Position numbers and translations under genes: made by a program. A stretch of 25,559 nt of DNA, taken from assembly GCA_910586275.1 (NCBI GenBank), contig CAJUIM010000018.1, positions 10,586 through 36,144 on the forward strand, in the 5' to 3' direction. Shown here one piece after another: positions 7,596 through 15,353 of this stretch. Positions within the stretch are counted from its first letter, which is position 1. Each line of letters opens with the position of its first letter. The DNA is from an uncultured Lachnospiraceae bacterium. Its GTDB lineage: Bacteria > Bacillota > Clostridia > Lachnospirales > Lachnospiraceae. The notes under the pieces were generated by a model. That model did not search any database and had not been told where the DNA came from. It worked only from the letters and a program-made list of their open reading frames with translations.

Positions 7596-9776
7596 CTATA
7601 CCCTGCTGGATGCATTGAGACGGTTTATTTCTACCTCTAAATTCTTCACATTTCCGTTGAAGGTAATGTCCAATGTACAGAATCCGTTTTCATCATCAAT
7701 AGTATAAGTAATGTCGTCTCCTTTTCCGAGAATGGCATTGATATATTCCCTCTTGGCAAACCACTCGCTTTTTTGGCTGTTGGGATTATTGGAGAAGAAC
7801 CGCACAATGGAATCCTCCTTAAAATCTCCGGTGCCATGGCGCATTACCCGTTCAATGTATGTAGTTACCTGTGTCTTATAAATTGGCTCAAAGATCGCCC
7901 CGTCAGCAAGTAAGTTCCTTGCTTTGTACACCATTACATTGGTTACATTCAGCCCGTTATATATAGCATTCTCCGAGGAGAACACAAAGCCGAAATTTTT
8001 CCTGTTGATATCCGCTTTAATGGCATTGGTGAATCCCGTTATTTCCTTTGCCATCATAGTCCTCACAGCAAGGGAATGGTCGTCTGCCTCTATATCAAAC
8101 CGCACGCCTGGCAATTCGGGATCCACTCCCCTGCCGAATTTTTCTTTTAAATAGTCCGGGCTTTGATATGCCGCCACCAATCCGGCCGCCACATAAGCTG
8201 CTCCCACATATACGCCGTCAATCCACAGCTTCATGACATCTTCAGCCTCTTTGGACAATTCCACGCTTTCATCCTCGTTGATTATCATCCGCCTGTCCAG
8301 AATAACTCCCGACTTGTCTTTTGGAATAATCGTAAAATTAGGTATGCACGGAATGGCATATTCACTATATGCTTTCCCTATCAAAGGAGCGCACCGGTCT
8401 TCGTATTTTTCGATTCCTTCGGTAGCCAGCTTATTGAATGTGGTAGAATCCCCTGTCTCATAGCTGAAAAAGCATTGCACTTCATAATCCTTGAACACAT
8501 CCAACAGCCTTGCCAACGCCTCCACACTGTTCACATCTGTTTTTACGGAAACCGTATTCCCCTTGAAACGTTCTCTTGTAAGCTTCATTTTAGAATACTG
8601 ATCTAAGGAAACCGATGGCACAATGGCATACCAAACGGTATTGCTGAAATCATTTTTGGCATTCACGGTGTTCAGGAATGTAATCAGCCTGGAAATATTG
8701 CTGGACTTGGCCATCATCTCATTAGGCTGATTGGTAATCAGCATCGTAGGCCTCATCCCTTTCATTTTTTTCGGATATTGCTCAAAAAAGCACCAAATGC
8801 CTAACAGCTTTTCTATCAGCGGCTTCACTGTACGGATAAACTCATCTTTGCTTTCCTTATAGAAAGCTAGATAAGAGTTATAATTAGCCACTTCCTTTTC
8901 CTTATCAATGCCGCTCTCCATAGTAGATGTCAGCGGACAGAAAGTCCTGGCCACAAGAGCCTCCGTATAGTCGTTGCTTTCCTCATTCAGTGCCTGATAA
9001 TCTTCCCTCAGAGCGGCAATCAGCCCGGCATTGATATTGTCATCCACGGCTGCAAGAGCAGTTACTTCCACTTTCGGTGCTTCCAACACTCTCAGTTCTC
9101 CGTCGTTCCCCATGCTTAGCACACCCAAAGCCAAAGGCGTGTTGTCCCGCTTTTCCGTGCCGTCTCCCAAAAGCAGCCTCGTCTTGATATCTTCAATCGC
9201 CAAAGGCAGCATAGCCATCACATTATTATAGTTTGCGCTTGCCTCTTCAAACATGACATTCAGCTTATCTGCCAAATCCTTTTTATGCGGATCCCCGTCT
9301 TCCAGCTTGGCATATTCGCCGTATGTATACTGCAGTTCTTTGCGGTTCTGCTTAATGTCGTCCATCACCTTTTTGGGGGAAATCATATCGGTCAGCTTTT
9401 CAAACTTGAAATCTACGTTTATGACCCCTTCCGCTCTTTTCGTGTCAATCATAGACATCAGCATATTCAGGAATTCGTTTTTCCTATTCAGCGGTATTTC
9501 CGTCAGCATCTCTTCCGGTATCGTCTCCGGTTTTTCCAGACTGTACATTACTTTCTGGTTGTTTGCATTAAAGTAACAGTACACGGTCGGCTCGAATTTC
9601 TCCAGGACTTCGTCGAAGCTGCGCACCAGCAGGTGTTCGTTAATCTCCTTAATCTTGTCGTCGGAAAGACTCTCCATCCCCCTGACATCCCCCACCAGCG
9701 TAAGGAAATCCAGTTTCTGTGGATTCAGCATTTCCATGAGCATGGTCCTGTTGGTTTGGCTTATTGTGTTTCCCAT
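7596..9776 (-). CDS. Contractile sheath protein, apparent TssB-TssC fusion
   Basis: 726 residues. Residues 1-190 resemble TssB: DFLTLVGD (23-30), LLVRSFDEVLEKFEPTV (49-65) matching the TssB 'R.f..fd.vl....P' pattern, then VDFKFEKLTDMISPKKV (121-137) matching the TssB 'F.s.dDFsP..v' strand, with a helix after it. Residues about 210-726 resemble TssC: a long helical and strand core (TFLNTVNAKNDFSNTVWYA, 366-384), the conserved-looking LWIDGVYVGAAYVAAGLVAAY (517-537), and a C-terminal LDITFNGNVKNLEVEINRL strand (702-720). In T6SS the two proteins are separate and interlocked; here they appear to be one chain. The start overlaps the stop of the VWA gene by 16 bp, with an AAGGAGGAG ribosome site inside that gene, so the two are translationally coupled. 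Confidence 0.8.
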   Translation of the reverse strand: MGNTISQTNRTMLMEMLNPQKLDFLTLVGDVRGMESLSDDKIKEINEHLLVRSFDEVLEKFEPTVYCYFNANNQKVMYSLEKPETIPEEMLTEIPLNRKNEFLNMLMSMIDTKRAEGVINVDFKFEKLTDMISPKKVMDDIKQNRKELQYTYGEYAKLEDGDPHKKDLADKLNVMFEEASANYNNVMAMLPLAIEDIKTRLLLGDGTEKRDNTPLALGVLSMGNDGELRVLEAPKVEVTALAAVDDNINAGLIAALREDYQALNEESNDYTEALVARTFCPLTSTMESGIDKEKEVANYNSYLAFYKESKDEFIRTVKPLIEKLLGIWCFFEQYPKKMKGMRPTMLITNQPNEMMAKSSNISRLITFLNTVNAKNDFSNTVWYAIVPSVSLDQYSKMKLTRERFKGNTVSVKTDVNSVEALARLLDVFKDYEVQCFFSYETGDSTTFNKLATEGIEKYEDRCAPLIGKAYSEYAIPCIPNFTIIPKDKSGVILDRRMIINEDESVELSKEAEDVMKLWIDGVYVGAAYVAAGLVAAYQSPDYLKEKFGRGVDPELPGVRFDIEADDHSLAVRTMMAKEITGFTNAIKADINRKNFGFVFSSENAIYNGLNVTNVMVYKARNLLADGAIFEPIYKTQVTTYIERVMRHGTGDFKEDSIVRFFSNNPNSQKSEWFAKREYINAILGKGDDITYTIDDENGFCTLDITFNGNVKNLEVEINRLNASSRV

Positions 9777-11587
9777 CTTGCTCCTCCTTCCCGTTCCCCG
9801 GGCTTTAAGTTTTTATAATGTATTTCCAATTCCGTAATCCCGTCCTCCAATGTGACCGTCAGCTTTTCGTTATAATATACCGGATATCCGATTCCCTTTT
9901 TCAGAATCTCCATCCCCCTCATTACCGTGCATTGTTCCGACTGATCCATAATCACCACTGCCTTTTCCGGCCCCGGATAGAAAGCAATGTCTCCGGCCCC
10001 GATATTGCCCAGCCTAATCCCGCAGCTGTTCAAAATCCATTCCAGCGTAATCTTCCCGCCTTTCCTGCCGAACAGCCGTATCGTCTGCGGCGCAATGTCA
10101 CGCCCGCTCTGTGTCTGCACCACATATAAATTAAACTTGCCCGTATACTGACAGGATTTTGACTCATATCTCTCCGTATTCTTCCCATCGTTGGAATGAG
10201 CTATATAAATGACACCTGCCTTACTTTTCCGCAGCCAGATGACTAAAATCACTGCCAGAACAAACAGAAGTATCCCTAATATATACCAAAGAGGCCGGTA
10301 ATCCACCTCCGTTACCGGATCCGGCGGCAATTCTATCTTCACTTTCTCTGCCGGCACTTCCCCGAATATCTCATAGAAATTATCTGTCCGGACCCACACT
10401 TCCACGCTGTTCAGTCCGTCTGCCAAAAAAGAATGCCGTATTGCCCCGTCTTCAACCGTTCCCTGATATTCCTCCCCGTTTACCGTATAAGAAACCGGAT
10501 GACCCTCATAATAATCCTCTGCCCACAGATTCCCATTTCCTCCGCCTCGGTTCAGCAGCCTTATCTCCATATCCGCATAATGCGTATAAGTAATGTCTTC
10601 TCCCTTTCCCCCATCCTGCGCTTGCTCACTCCGATAGGAAATCCCTATCTCCAAACCGGCCTCATACTCGGCAATCAGATATGCCTCCACGGCGGAAGCT
10701 TCTTTCAAATCAAAAGTTATGTCCATGGAATCGGACGGTTTATTCAAATCAACGACAGCAAACCTCTTTCCCTTCATGATTCTTCCGCTTCCTGCCGTAT
10801 ACCCTGCATTAATACTTTCAATTTCACTCTTTCCGATAAGAAGCACTTTTGCCCTTGATGCCCCGCTTACCGGCAGTTCAATATGGAAATTCCCGCTGCT
10901 GCCTTCCATTGTTCCCACTTTCTTTCTGGGAAAATTGAAATGTTCGAACAATATATTTCCCGCAATGTCCGCGAAATCACCATCCACTCCTACCGTATAT
11001 ATTTCACTCCCTGCCGCCCCTGCGGCATCCGGAATATCTCTGTCTTCTTCCGGAATATCCCCCACTACCACGATATGCATCTGAATCCCTTTGCTGCCGG
11101 CCTGTTTCATCCCGCTCGCAAACTCTTTTTTAGATGCTTCGGATTCCTCCCCGTCCTTCATATCGATTTCCCCATCCGAAACCATTATGATATGCCTTTC
11201 CGTCCCTTCTTCCCCGGAAAACAGAGAAATCGCCTGCTGCAGCCCTAATCCTGCATTGGAATATCCTGCATATTCCAAAGATGCAAGTACATAATCCATA
11301 TCTTCCGGTTTGCTGCCCAATTCCCCTTTGTACAAAATATCCGCGTTATAGATAACCAAACCTGCTTTTGTATCCGATGGTAAACTATACAGAATCTGGC
11401 GGATAACATCCGTTGCACCGCCGTCCCCGTCTGACTTCATTGATTTGCTGGCATCCAGAAGAAACACCACCTCGCTTTCCGATACAGAAAAACAAGTATC
11501 CTCCTGTGCCATTGAAAAGAATGATGAAAAAAAAACTAATAAATTCGGAATAAATAAAAGAAACAAAAAAGAAACTATTTTTTTCAT
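9761..11587 (-). CDS. Von Willebrand factor A protein with signal peptide and single membrane anchor
   Basis: 608 residues from the ATG at 11585-11587, chosen because MKKIVSFLFLLFIPNLLVFF is a clear signal peptide and AAAGGGGAA lies just upstream; a longer reading frame back to 11653 lacks these. A VWA domain follows (about 38-230) with a MIDAS-type DASKS at 45-49, a threonine in the GGATD loop (56-60) and SDGE at 137-140, so divalent-metal binding is likely. A beta-rich extracellular region leads to one transmembrane segment (about 430-452) followed by RKSK and a 150-residue cytoplasmic domain, possibly FHA-like or another beta-sandwich. As the first gene of the sheath operon and its only membrane protein in view, it may tether or sense for the injection system. 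That role is inference. Confidence 0.82.
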   Translation of the reverse strand: MKKIVSFLFLLFIPNLLVFFSSFFSMAQEDTCFSVSESEVVFLLDASKSMKSDGDGGATDVIRQILYSLPSDTKAGLVIYNADILYKGELGSKPEDMDYVLASLEYAGYSNAGLGLQQAISLFSGEEGTERHIIMVSDGEIDMKDGEESEASKKEFASGMKQAGSKGIQMHIVVVGDIPEEDRDIPDAAGAAGSEIYTVGVDGDFADIAGNILFEHFNFPRKKVGTMEGSSGNFHIELPVSGASRAKVLLIGKSEIESINAGYTAGSGRIMKGKRFAVVDLNKPSDSMDITFDLKEASAVEAYLIAEYEAGLEIGISYRSEQAQDGGKGEDITYTHYADMEIRLLNRGGGNGNLWAEDYYEGHPVSYTVNGEEYQGTVEDGAIRHSFLADGLNSVEVWVRTDNFYEIFGEVPAEKVKIELPPDPVTEVDYRPLWYILGILLFVLAVILVIWLRKSKAGVIYIAHSNDGKNTERYESKSCQYTGKFNLYVVQTQSGRDIAPQTIRLFGRKGGKITLEWILNSCGIRLGNIGAGDIAFYPGPEKAVVIMDQSEQCTVMRGMEILKKGIGYPVYYNEKLTVTLEDGITELEIHYKNLKPGEREGGARWETQ

Positions 11588-12006
11588 ACCCGTTCCCCTT
11601 TCTCCGGATATCGGATCAACGCCCTGCCTCAGACAGCAGACGACAATCCCCATATGCAGGAGCGTATCCGAAATTCTCCCAAGTATCTGTACATGACCGC
11701 ATCATTTACGGCCGAATATCATGCGGCAGTGCACATCGTTACAAACAGCCGGAATAATAGCCAGAAAAACAAGCATTTTATATGGCAGCAGAATGAAGTC
11801 CGTTCCTATTACCGGCATATGAGTAAATACTATATATTTTTCAGATACGCTCCGACACTGTCAAAGCCTGTTCATTTTCCGTTCCTATCATTATAGAGAG
11901 TTCTATTACATGTACCTTTCCCCGTCGGCAAAACAGTCTGTCCAGCCAAAAGTTGAATTTCCATTCTGCTGCCCTTCGACTAAAACATACAAATTTCGAC
12001 ATTAAT
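11588..12006 (-). other. Long untranslated leader ahead of the injection-system operon
   Basis: About 420 bases without a convincing gene between the inverted-repeat promoter and the VWA start. It contains a 30-bp imperfect palindrome (11697-11726; arms match at 12 of 15 positions, centre CGGCCG). It also contains an isolated perfect TTGACA on minus (11859-11864) inside the palindrome GACACTGTC, though with a poor -10. A lone TATAAT on minus (11890-11895) has no good -35. A 30-codon minus-strand frame at 11872-11964 has a weak AAGGG site. No U-tailed terminator hairpin was seen. Any of these could give extra control, but none is proven. Confidence 0.4.
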
Positions 12007-12035
12007 ATTGTAATATCCGCCGCATAAAAAGTCCA
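12007..12035 (-). promoter_or_regulatory. Predicted minus-strand promoter toward the injection-system operon
   Basis: TGGACT (12030-12035) as -35 and TACAAT (12007-12012) as -10, separated by exactly 17 bp. The -35 forms the outer end of the left arm of the 12031-12077 inverted repeat, a mirror image of the plus-strand promoter. It would start transcription near 12000, some 410 bases before the VWA start codon. The -35 is weak, as expected for an activator-dependent promoter. Confidence 0.5.
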
Positions 12036-12077
12036 TGACGTTAACGGCTAACATTATTGACCGGTAACGTCATGGAC
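12031..12077. promoter_or_regulatory. Operator-like inverted repeat between divergent promoters
   Basis: The arms at 12031-12047 and 12061-12077 are complementary at 16 of 17 positions (13 outermost bases perfect: GTCCATGACGTTA and its complement) around a 13-base centre. The outer ends supply the -35 elements of promoters on both strands. There is no U-tract, so it is not a terminator. It is the natural candidate site for the RRNPP-like regulator encoded at 12289-14121, or for its two DNA-binding domains acting together. Confidence 0.7.
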
Positions 12078-12101
12078 GAAAAAGAAAATATATGTTATTA
12101 T
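12073..12101 (+). promoter_or_regulatory. Predicted promoter of the signalling-peptide gene
   Basis: TGGACG (12073-12078) as -35 and TATTAT (12096-12101, 5 of 6 match) as -10 with a 17-bp spacer. The -35 overlaps the end of the right arm of the inverted repeat. Predicted start is near 12108, leaving a 5' leader of about 37 bases before the peptide ATG. Confidence 0.55.
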
Positions 12102-12144
12102 TTATCATACATAAAAATCACTGTAAGAAAGGGAACGATACATC

Positions 12145-12267
12145 ATGAAAAAGAAAATTACAACCACACTTATTTTATTTGCATTATTAGCTGCCTTAAT
12201 CCCGGCTCCATCCAATAACGATCATTTAATACAGCCTTTAAATTTCTGGGAGATAATCTGGATTTAA
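12145..12267 (+). CDS. Secreted signalling pro-peptide candidate (40 residues)
   Basis: A 40-codon gene. It begins MKKKITTTLILFALLAALIP: a lysine-rich start and hydrophobic core ending in PAPS, a textbook Sec signal peptide. What follows is a 17-residue tail, NNDHLIQPLNFWEIIWI, ending in aromatic and hydrophobic residues, similar in style to PapR and short hydrophobic peptides that are cut outside the cell and re-imported to bind RRNPP regulators. AGAAAGGGAA lies about 9 bases before the ATG. It has its own promoter overlapping an operator-like repeat and is convergent (21 bp gap) with a regulator of that class. A tiny membrane peptide or toxin is the alternative. Confidence 0.65.
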   Translation: MKKKITTTLILFALLAALIPAPSNNDHLIQPLNFWEIIWI

Positions 12268-12288
12268 TATTTTCCTCTCCCACTTCAG

Positions 12289-14121
12289 TCAATACCATTC
12301 TTTACCGGCTTCATAATTTTTTTCATAATGTTCCGTTAATTTATTATGATCTCCGGTCATATTGTAAAAGTCAGTCATATAGAATACTTGTACAAGCAGC
12401 CTGTTACAGGCTGCTTTGTCAGCTGTATGCAGCTGTTCCATATCCAAAGCCTGCTCTCCGATACCATACCCGGCAAATTTTCCATCAAACAGCCGGAAAC
12501 ATTTCTTTGTGAAGTCCACCATATACTGCAATGATGCCTCATAATCCCCCTGATCCGACAGCATATTGGCTAGATTAAAAATAGGCACTTTCATGCTATC
12601 CCACCACCAATATTCGAAATCCATGCTGCTTTTCTCCACCTTTCCAAGCATCTTTTTCAGCAGTTCGATTCCCTCCCTTTGCCTTCCCTGAATTTTAAGT
12701 ATATTAGCCAGATGAGTATACAGCACAATTTCTATGTAAGTAAAATAATACAATTCCGTCTTTTCCAGCATCTCTTCCTTTACGGATAATCGCAGCAGTT
12801 CCTCATCTCTCCGGTAAAACTCTTCCGCATCAATCTGCTTTGTGGAAAAAGCCACCCAGTTTTCCATCATCCCTATATACTGTCTGTTATTCACTGACTC
12901 TGTATCCAGTCTGTCCCGAATCCGTTCCATCATTCCTGCCGCCTTTACCCACCGGCCTTTTCTGGCCTCTTCCTTAAACAAAGCAAGATAGCGGAACAAT
13001 TCATAATCCGTTGTCTCCAGTTCTCCGCTGAAATACCCATATCCAATGTTCAGCCGCTCAAAAATTGCTTTCCGTTCTTTAGGGCGAGGCACCATCTTTC
13101 CTGTTTCCACCCGGGAATAAGTCTCTGCCGCACAAATTCCCTCGCTTAACTGCAGCTGTGTCATACCGCTCATAATCCTATGTGAACGAAGATATTCATT
13201 CAGCAGGAAGAACTGCCGGCTGCTGTCAAACAGCAGTTCCGGCTGAAAATCCGTATCATAGCCCGCATCCCCCAATACTTCCTTAAATGCGGCATACTGC
13301 CTGCTGTATACCCGTTCCTTTTCCCCGTCTGTCCCGGCCAAGTCGGCCGTATACAGACGCAGCACCTCCGCCAGATGATACAGTCCGCCGCTTTCCTTCA
13401 AAAGAAGCACCGCCTTTTCCTCATAACTCAGCCGCTCCATAATGCCCATCTGATCTCCGCAGATTCGCAGCAATGCACAGACCATGCCCGGCACTAGCTT
13501 CGCGCATTCCTGTTTATCCGTAATAATTTCTTCCGTATATGCAATCAGAAATTTCAGCCGGGAGCATACCTCTTTGGGATGCATAAAGTTCTGTTCCCCG
13601 CCTTTATAATAATACAATGCCAGCAAACCGATTTCAAAAGTGCTCAGCCAATATCCCTCCAGCTCCCCACGGAAGCAGTCGGATGCCGTTTCCCCGATTG
13701 CCTCGCCCAAAAGCCTCCACGCCTTTTCCCCGTCCTTGCCGAGTTTTTCTTCCACAATAGACTGCAGATATAGCCTGAACTGTCTCTGTATTCTTCCGCC
13801 GCATCCTTTTGACAGATCCTTCTCATTTTTCATTTGCTGCTTTACCATATCCCAATCCTTTTTCAGAATGGCATCCAGCACGGATTCCTTCCACATATAA
13901 TATTCGTATTCCTTCAGGGAAAGCATAACCGTAAAATCACGGGGATTCATCCCTATACGCTGCATAAGACAATGGAAACTCAATCCGTCAGGCATCCTCT
14001 CCCCGCTCTCATATCTAGACAAAGCCCTTGTAGAGCAGATCCCGTTGGACAATTTTTTCTGAGATACCTTCTTCTGTTCTCTGATCTGGCATAACATCAC
14101 ACCGGCTTCTATCTTCTGCAT
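12289..14121 (-). CDS. RRNPP-like peptide-sensing regulator with duplicated HTH-repeat units
   Basis: 610 residues, about twice the usual Rgg/PlcR length. Unit 1: XRE-type helix-turn-helix at about 7-60 (LCQIREQKKVSQKKLSNGIC...LSRYESGERMP) followed by helical repeats to about 300. Unit 2: a second XRE-type HTH at about 307-365 (LRSHRIMSGMTQLQLSEGIC...YSRVETGKMVPRP) and a second set of TPR-like helices to 605 (for example LANILKIQGRQREGIELLKKML and FNLANMLSDQGDYEASLQYM). In RRNPP proteins the helical repeats bind a re-imported peptide and change DNA binding by the HTH. The likely ligand gene is the convergent 40-codon gene, and the likely target is the inverted repeat at 12031-12077. The ATG has an AAGGGGGAA site lying inside the upstream AraC-type gene, whose end it overlaps by 13 bp. 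Confidence 0.8.
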   Translation of the reverse strand: MQKIEAGVMLCQIREQKKVSQKKLSNGICSTRALSRYESGERMPDGLSFHCLMQRIGMNPRDFTVMLSLKEYEYYMWKESVLDAILKKDWDMVKQQMKNEKDLSKGCGGRIQRQFRLYLQSIVEEKLGKDGEKAWRLLGEAIGETASDCFRGELEGYWLSTFEIGLLALYYYKGGEQNFMHPKEVCSRLKFLIAYTEEIITDKQECAKLVPGMVCALLRICGDQMGIMERLSYEEKAVLLLKESGGLYHLAEVLRLYTADLAGTDGEKERVYSRQYAAFKEVLGDAGYDTDFQPELLFDSSRQFFLLNEYLRSHRIMSGMTQLQLSEGICAAETYSRVETGKMVPRPKERKAIFERLNIGYGYFSGELETTDYELFRYLALFKEEARKGRWVKAAGMMERIRDRLDTESVNNRQYIGMMENWVAFSTKQIDAEEFYRRDEELLRLSVKEEMLEKTELYYFTYIEIVLYTHLANILKIQGRQREGIELLKKMLGKVEKSSMDFEYWWWDSMKVPIFNLANMLSDQGDYEASLQYMVDFTKKCFRLFDGKFAGYGIGEQALDMEQLHTADKAACNRLLVQVFYMTDFYNMTGDHNKLTEHYEKNYEAGKEWY

Positions 14122-15260
14122 AAAATTCCCCCTTTTCCCGGAAGGCTGTGCCCGGTTTCCCCACTGCCTATCCTATTCTCAATACTGATATTTCCCTTTT
14201 CCCTCATATCCTTCGGCGGCATCCCAAACTTTTCCTCGAAAAGATGGTAAAAATGACTGGTATTCTCATAGCCGACGGCAATGGCTATCTGCTTAATAGG
14301 AAGAGCAGTTTCCTTCAGCAGCTGCACCGCATGGTCAAGACGGACTGTCTGAATATATTTCCGAAACGTCTGCCCCCTATATTTCTGTAATATAAGGTTA
14401 AAATAGTTCCGACGGTAATGAAAGACATGTTCCAATTCCGAAATACTGACTTCCGCATCATGAAGGCGGATATAACGTTCCAATTCATAAAGAAAAGCCT
14501 GTTCCCTGCCTTCCCTGCTGCTGCTGTAACGGACAGAAGAGTAATCCGTACACAGCCTCCGCAAAAGCCGGATAAGCAGCCCCAGCCGCACATGCTCATA
14601 TCCGGGCAGACGTCCCAAATCTTCCTGTGTAATCTGTTCCAGCAGCTGCAGCACCTGCAAATCTTCTCTCTCCGTGCCTGTCTCTCCCATCGGCGCATAA
14701 GTAAGAGCAAGAAAACTCTGTTCCCGCTTCTGCTGGCATAATGCATAAAGAAGAAATCTATGCAGCTCATCCGTTTCCGGATAACTGCGGAGCAATTCAT
14801 CCAAATAGTCCGCTTTTATCTGTAAAAAAAGGACTGCGGCATCCACGGCATCAATATAATCAGAATGCTCACAATTCTGATCGGTAATGACAAAACACCC
14901 CTGCGGAAAATGATATCTTTCCCCAAGAAGAAACTGATCAAAGCTTCCTTCTATCACATATAGAATTTCCACATATTCATGCCGGTGAAACCATCCCCTG
15001 CGCGGCAGCTGCCGTTTCATTCTCCTCATTCCCAACGGACTGATGCTCCATTCGATTCCCCGGTGGTCATAGACACACAAAAGTATCCGAAAATCATCGG
15101 ATTTCAGACTGTTGCGGTCAGCTTTCAAAAAAGTAAATTCTTCGCCGGTATCTTCTTCCTCCGTCTCCCATTGAGCCGAAAACCCGGAGACATCAGAAGA
15201 AAAGAGACAATGTTCCCTTACATAAGCCGTTCTCTCGCGTATTGTCTTATAACAGTTCAT
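14109..15260 (-). CDS. AraC/XylS-family transcriptional regulator
   Basis: 383 residues from the ATG at 15258-15260. This start is chosen because GGGGTGGT lies just upstream and because the predicted promoter -35 sits at 15348-15353, over the alternative start at 15353. A cupin-like sugar-sensing region shows HRHEYVEILYVIEGSF at about 92-108. The C-terminal AraC DNA-binding domain (about 272-355) has two HTHs: ISELEHVFHYRRNYFNLILQKY and the classic second half LPIKQIAIAVGYENTSHFYHLFEEKFGMPP. It is divergent from the GH2 gene and most likely its activator in response to a sugar. Its stop overlaps the start of the RRNPP-like gene, so the two may be made from one message. Confidence 0.88.
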   Translation of the reverse strand: MNCYKTIRERTAYVREHCLFSSDVSGFSAQWETEEEDTGEEFTFLKADRNSLKSDDFRILLCVYDHRGIEWSISPLGMRRMKRQLPRRGWFHRHEYVEILYVIEGSFDQFLLGERYHFPQGCFVITDQNCEHSDYIDAVDAAVLFLQIKADYLDELLRSYPETDELHRFLLYALCQQKREQSFLALTYAPMGETGTEREDLQVLQLLEQITQEDLGRLPGYEHVRLGLLIRLLRRLCTDYSSVRYSSSREGREQAFLYELERYIRLHDAEVSISELEHVFHYRRNYFNLILQKYRGQTFRKYIQTVRLDHAVQLLKETALPIKQIAIAVGYENTSHFYHLFEEKFGMPPKDMREKGNISIENRIGSGETGHSLPGKGGILCRR

Positions 15261-15324
15261 GCAGATACCACCCCTAAACTTGTTTCCTAACCAAAATAAA
15301 TCGTGCATTTCGTCCTTATACTCT

Positions 15325-15353
15325 AGTATAACCATTTTTTCCGTCCTTGTCAT
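15325..15353 (-). promoter_or_regulatory. Predicted promoter of the AraC-type gene
   Basis: ATGACA (15348-15353) and TATACT (15325-15330) with a 17-bp spacer on the minus strand. The -35 occupies the same bases as the -35 of the divergent GH2 promoter. Predicted start is near 15318, about 58 bases before the chosen ATG. Confidence 0.6.

Noticed and set aside
75..11587. Ordinary prophage tail module
   Set aside because: No capsid, portal, terminase, integrase, tape-measure or lysis genes are seen; the PAAR-like effector, EagR-like protein and VWA membrane protein fit an injection system better. Flanking DNA to the left is needed to be sure.
11588..11653. N-terminal extension of the VWA gene (22 extra codons)
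   Set aside because: The extension places the signal peptide internally and has no good ribosome site; the ATG at 11587 has both a leader and AAAGGGGAA.
11654..11896. 80-codon plus-strand frame in the operon leader
   Set aside because: No ribosome site, an unnatural composition, and it lies over the minus-strand leader and palindrome.
11872..11964. 30-codon minus-strand leader frame
   Set aside because: Only a weak AAGGG in front and no recognisable peptide features; kept as a remark in the leader entry.
14315..14800. 161-codon minus-strand frame within the AraC-type gene
   Set aside because: Out-of-frame shadow, rich in Arg, Cys and Trp, with no family resemblance.
15261..15353. Longer start for the AraC-type gene
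   Set aside because: The start would lie on the predicted -35 of its own promoter; the ATG at 15260 has GGGGTGGT just upstream.
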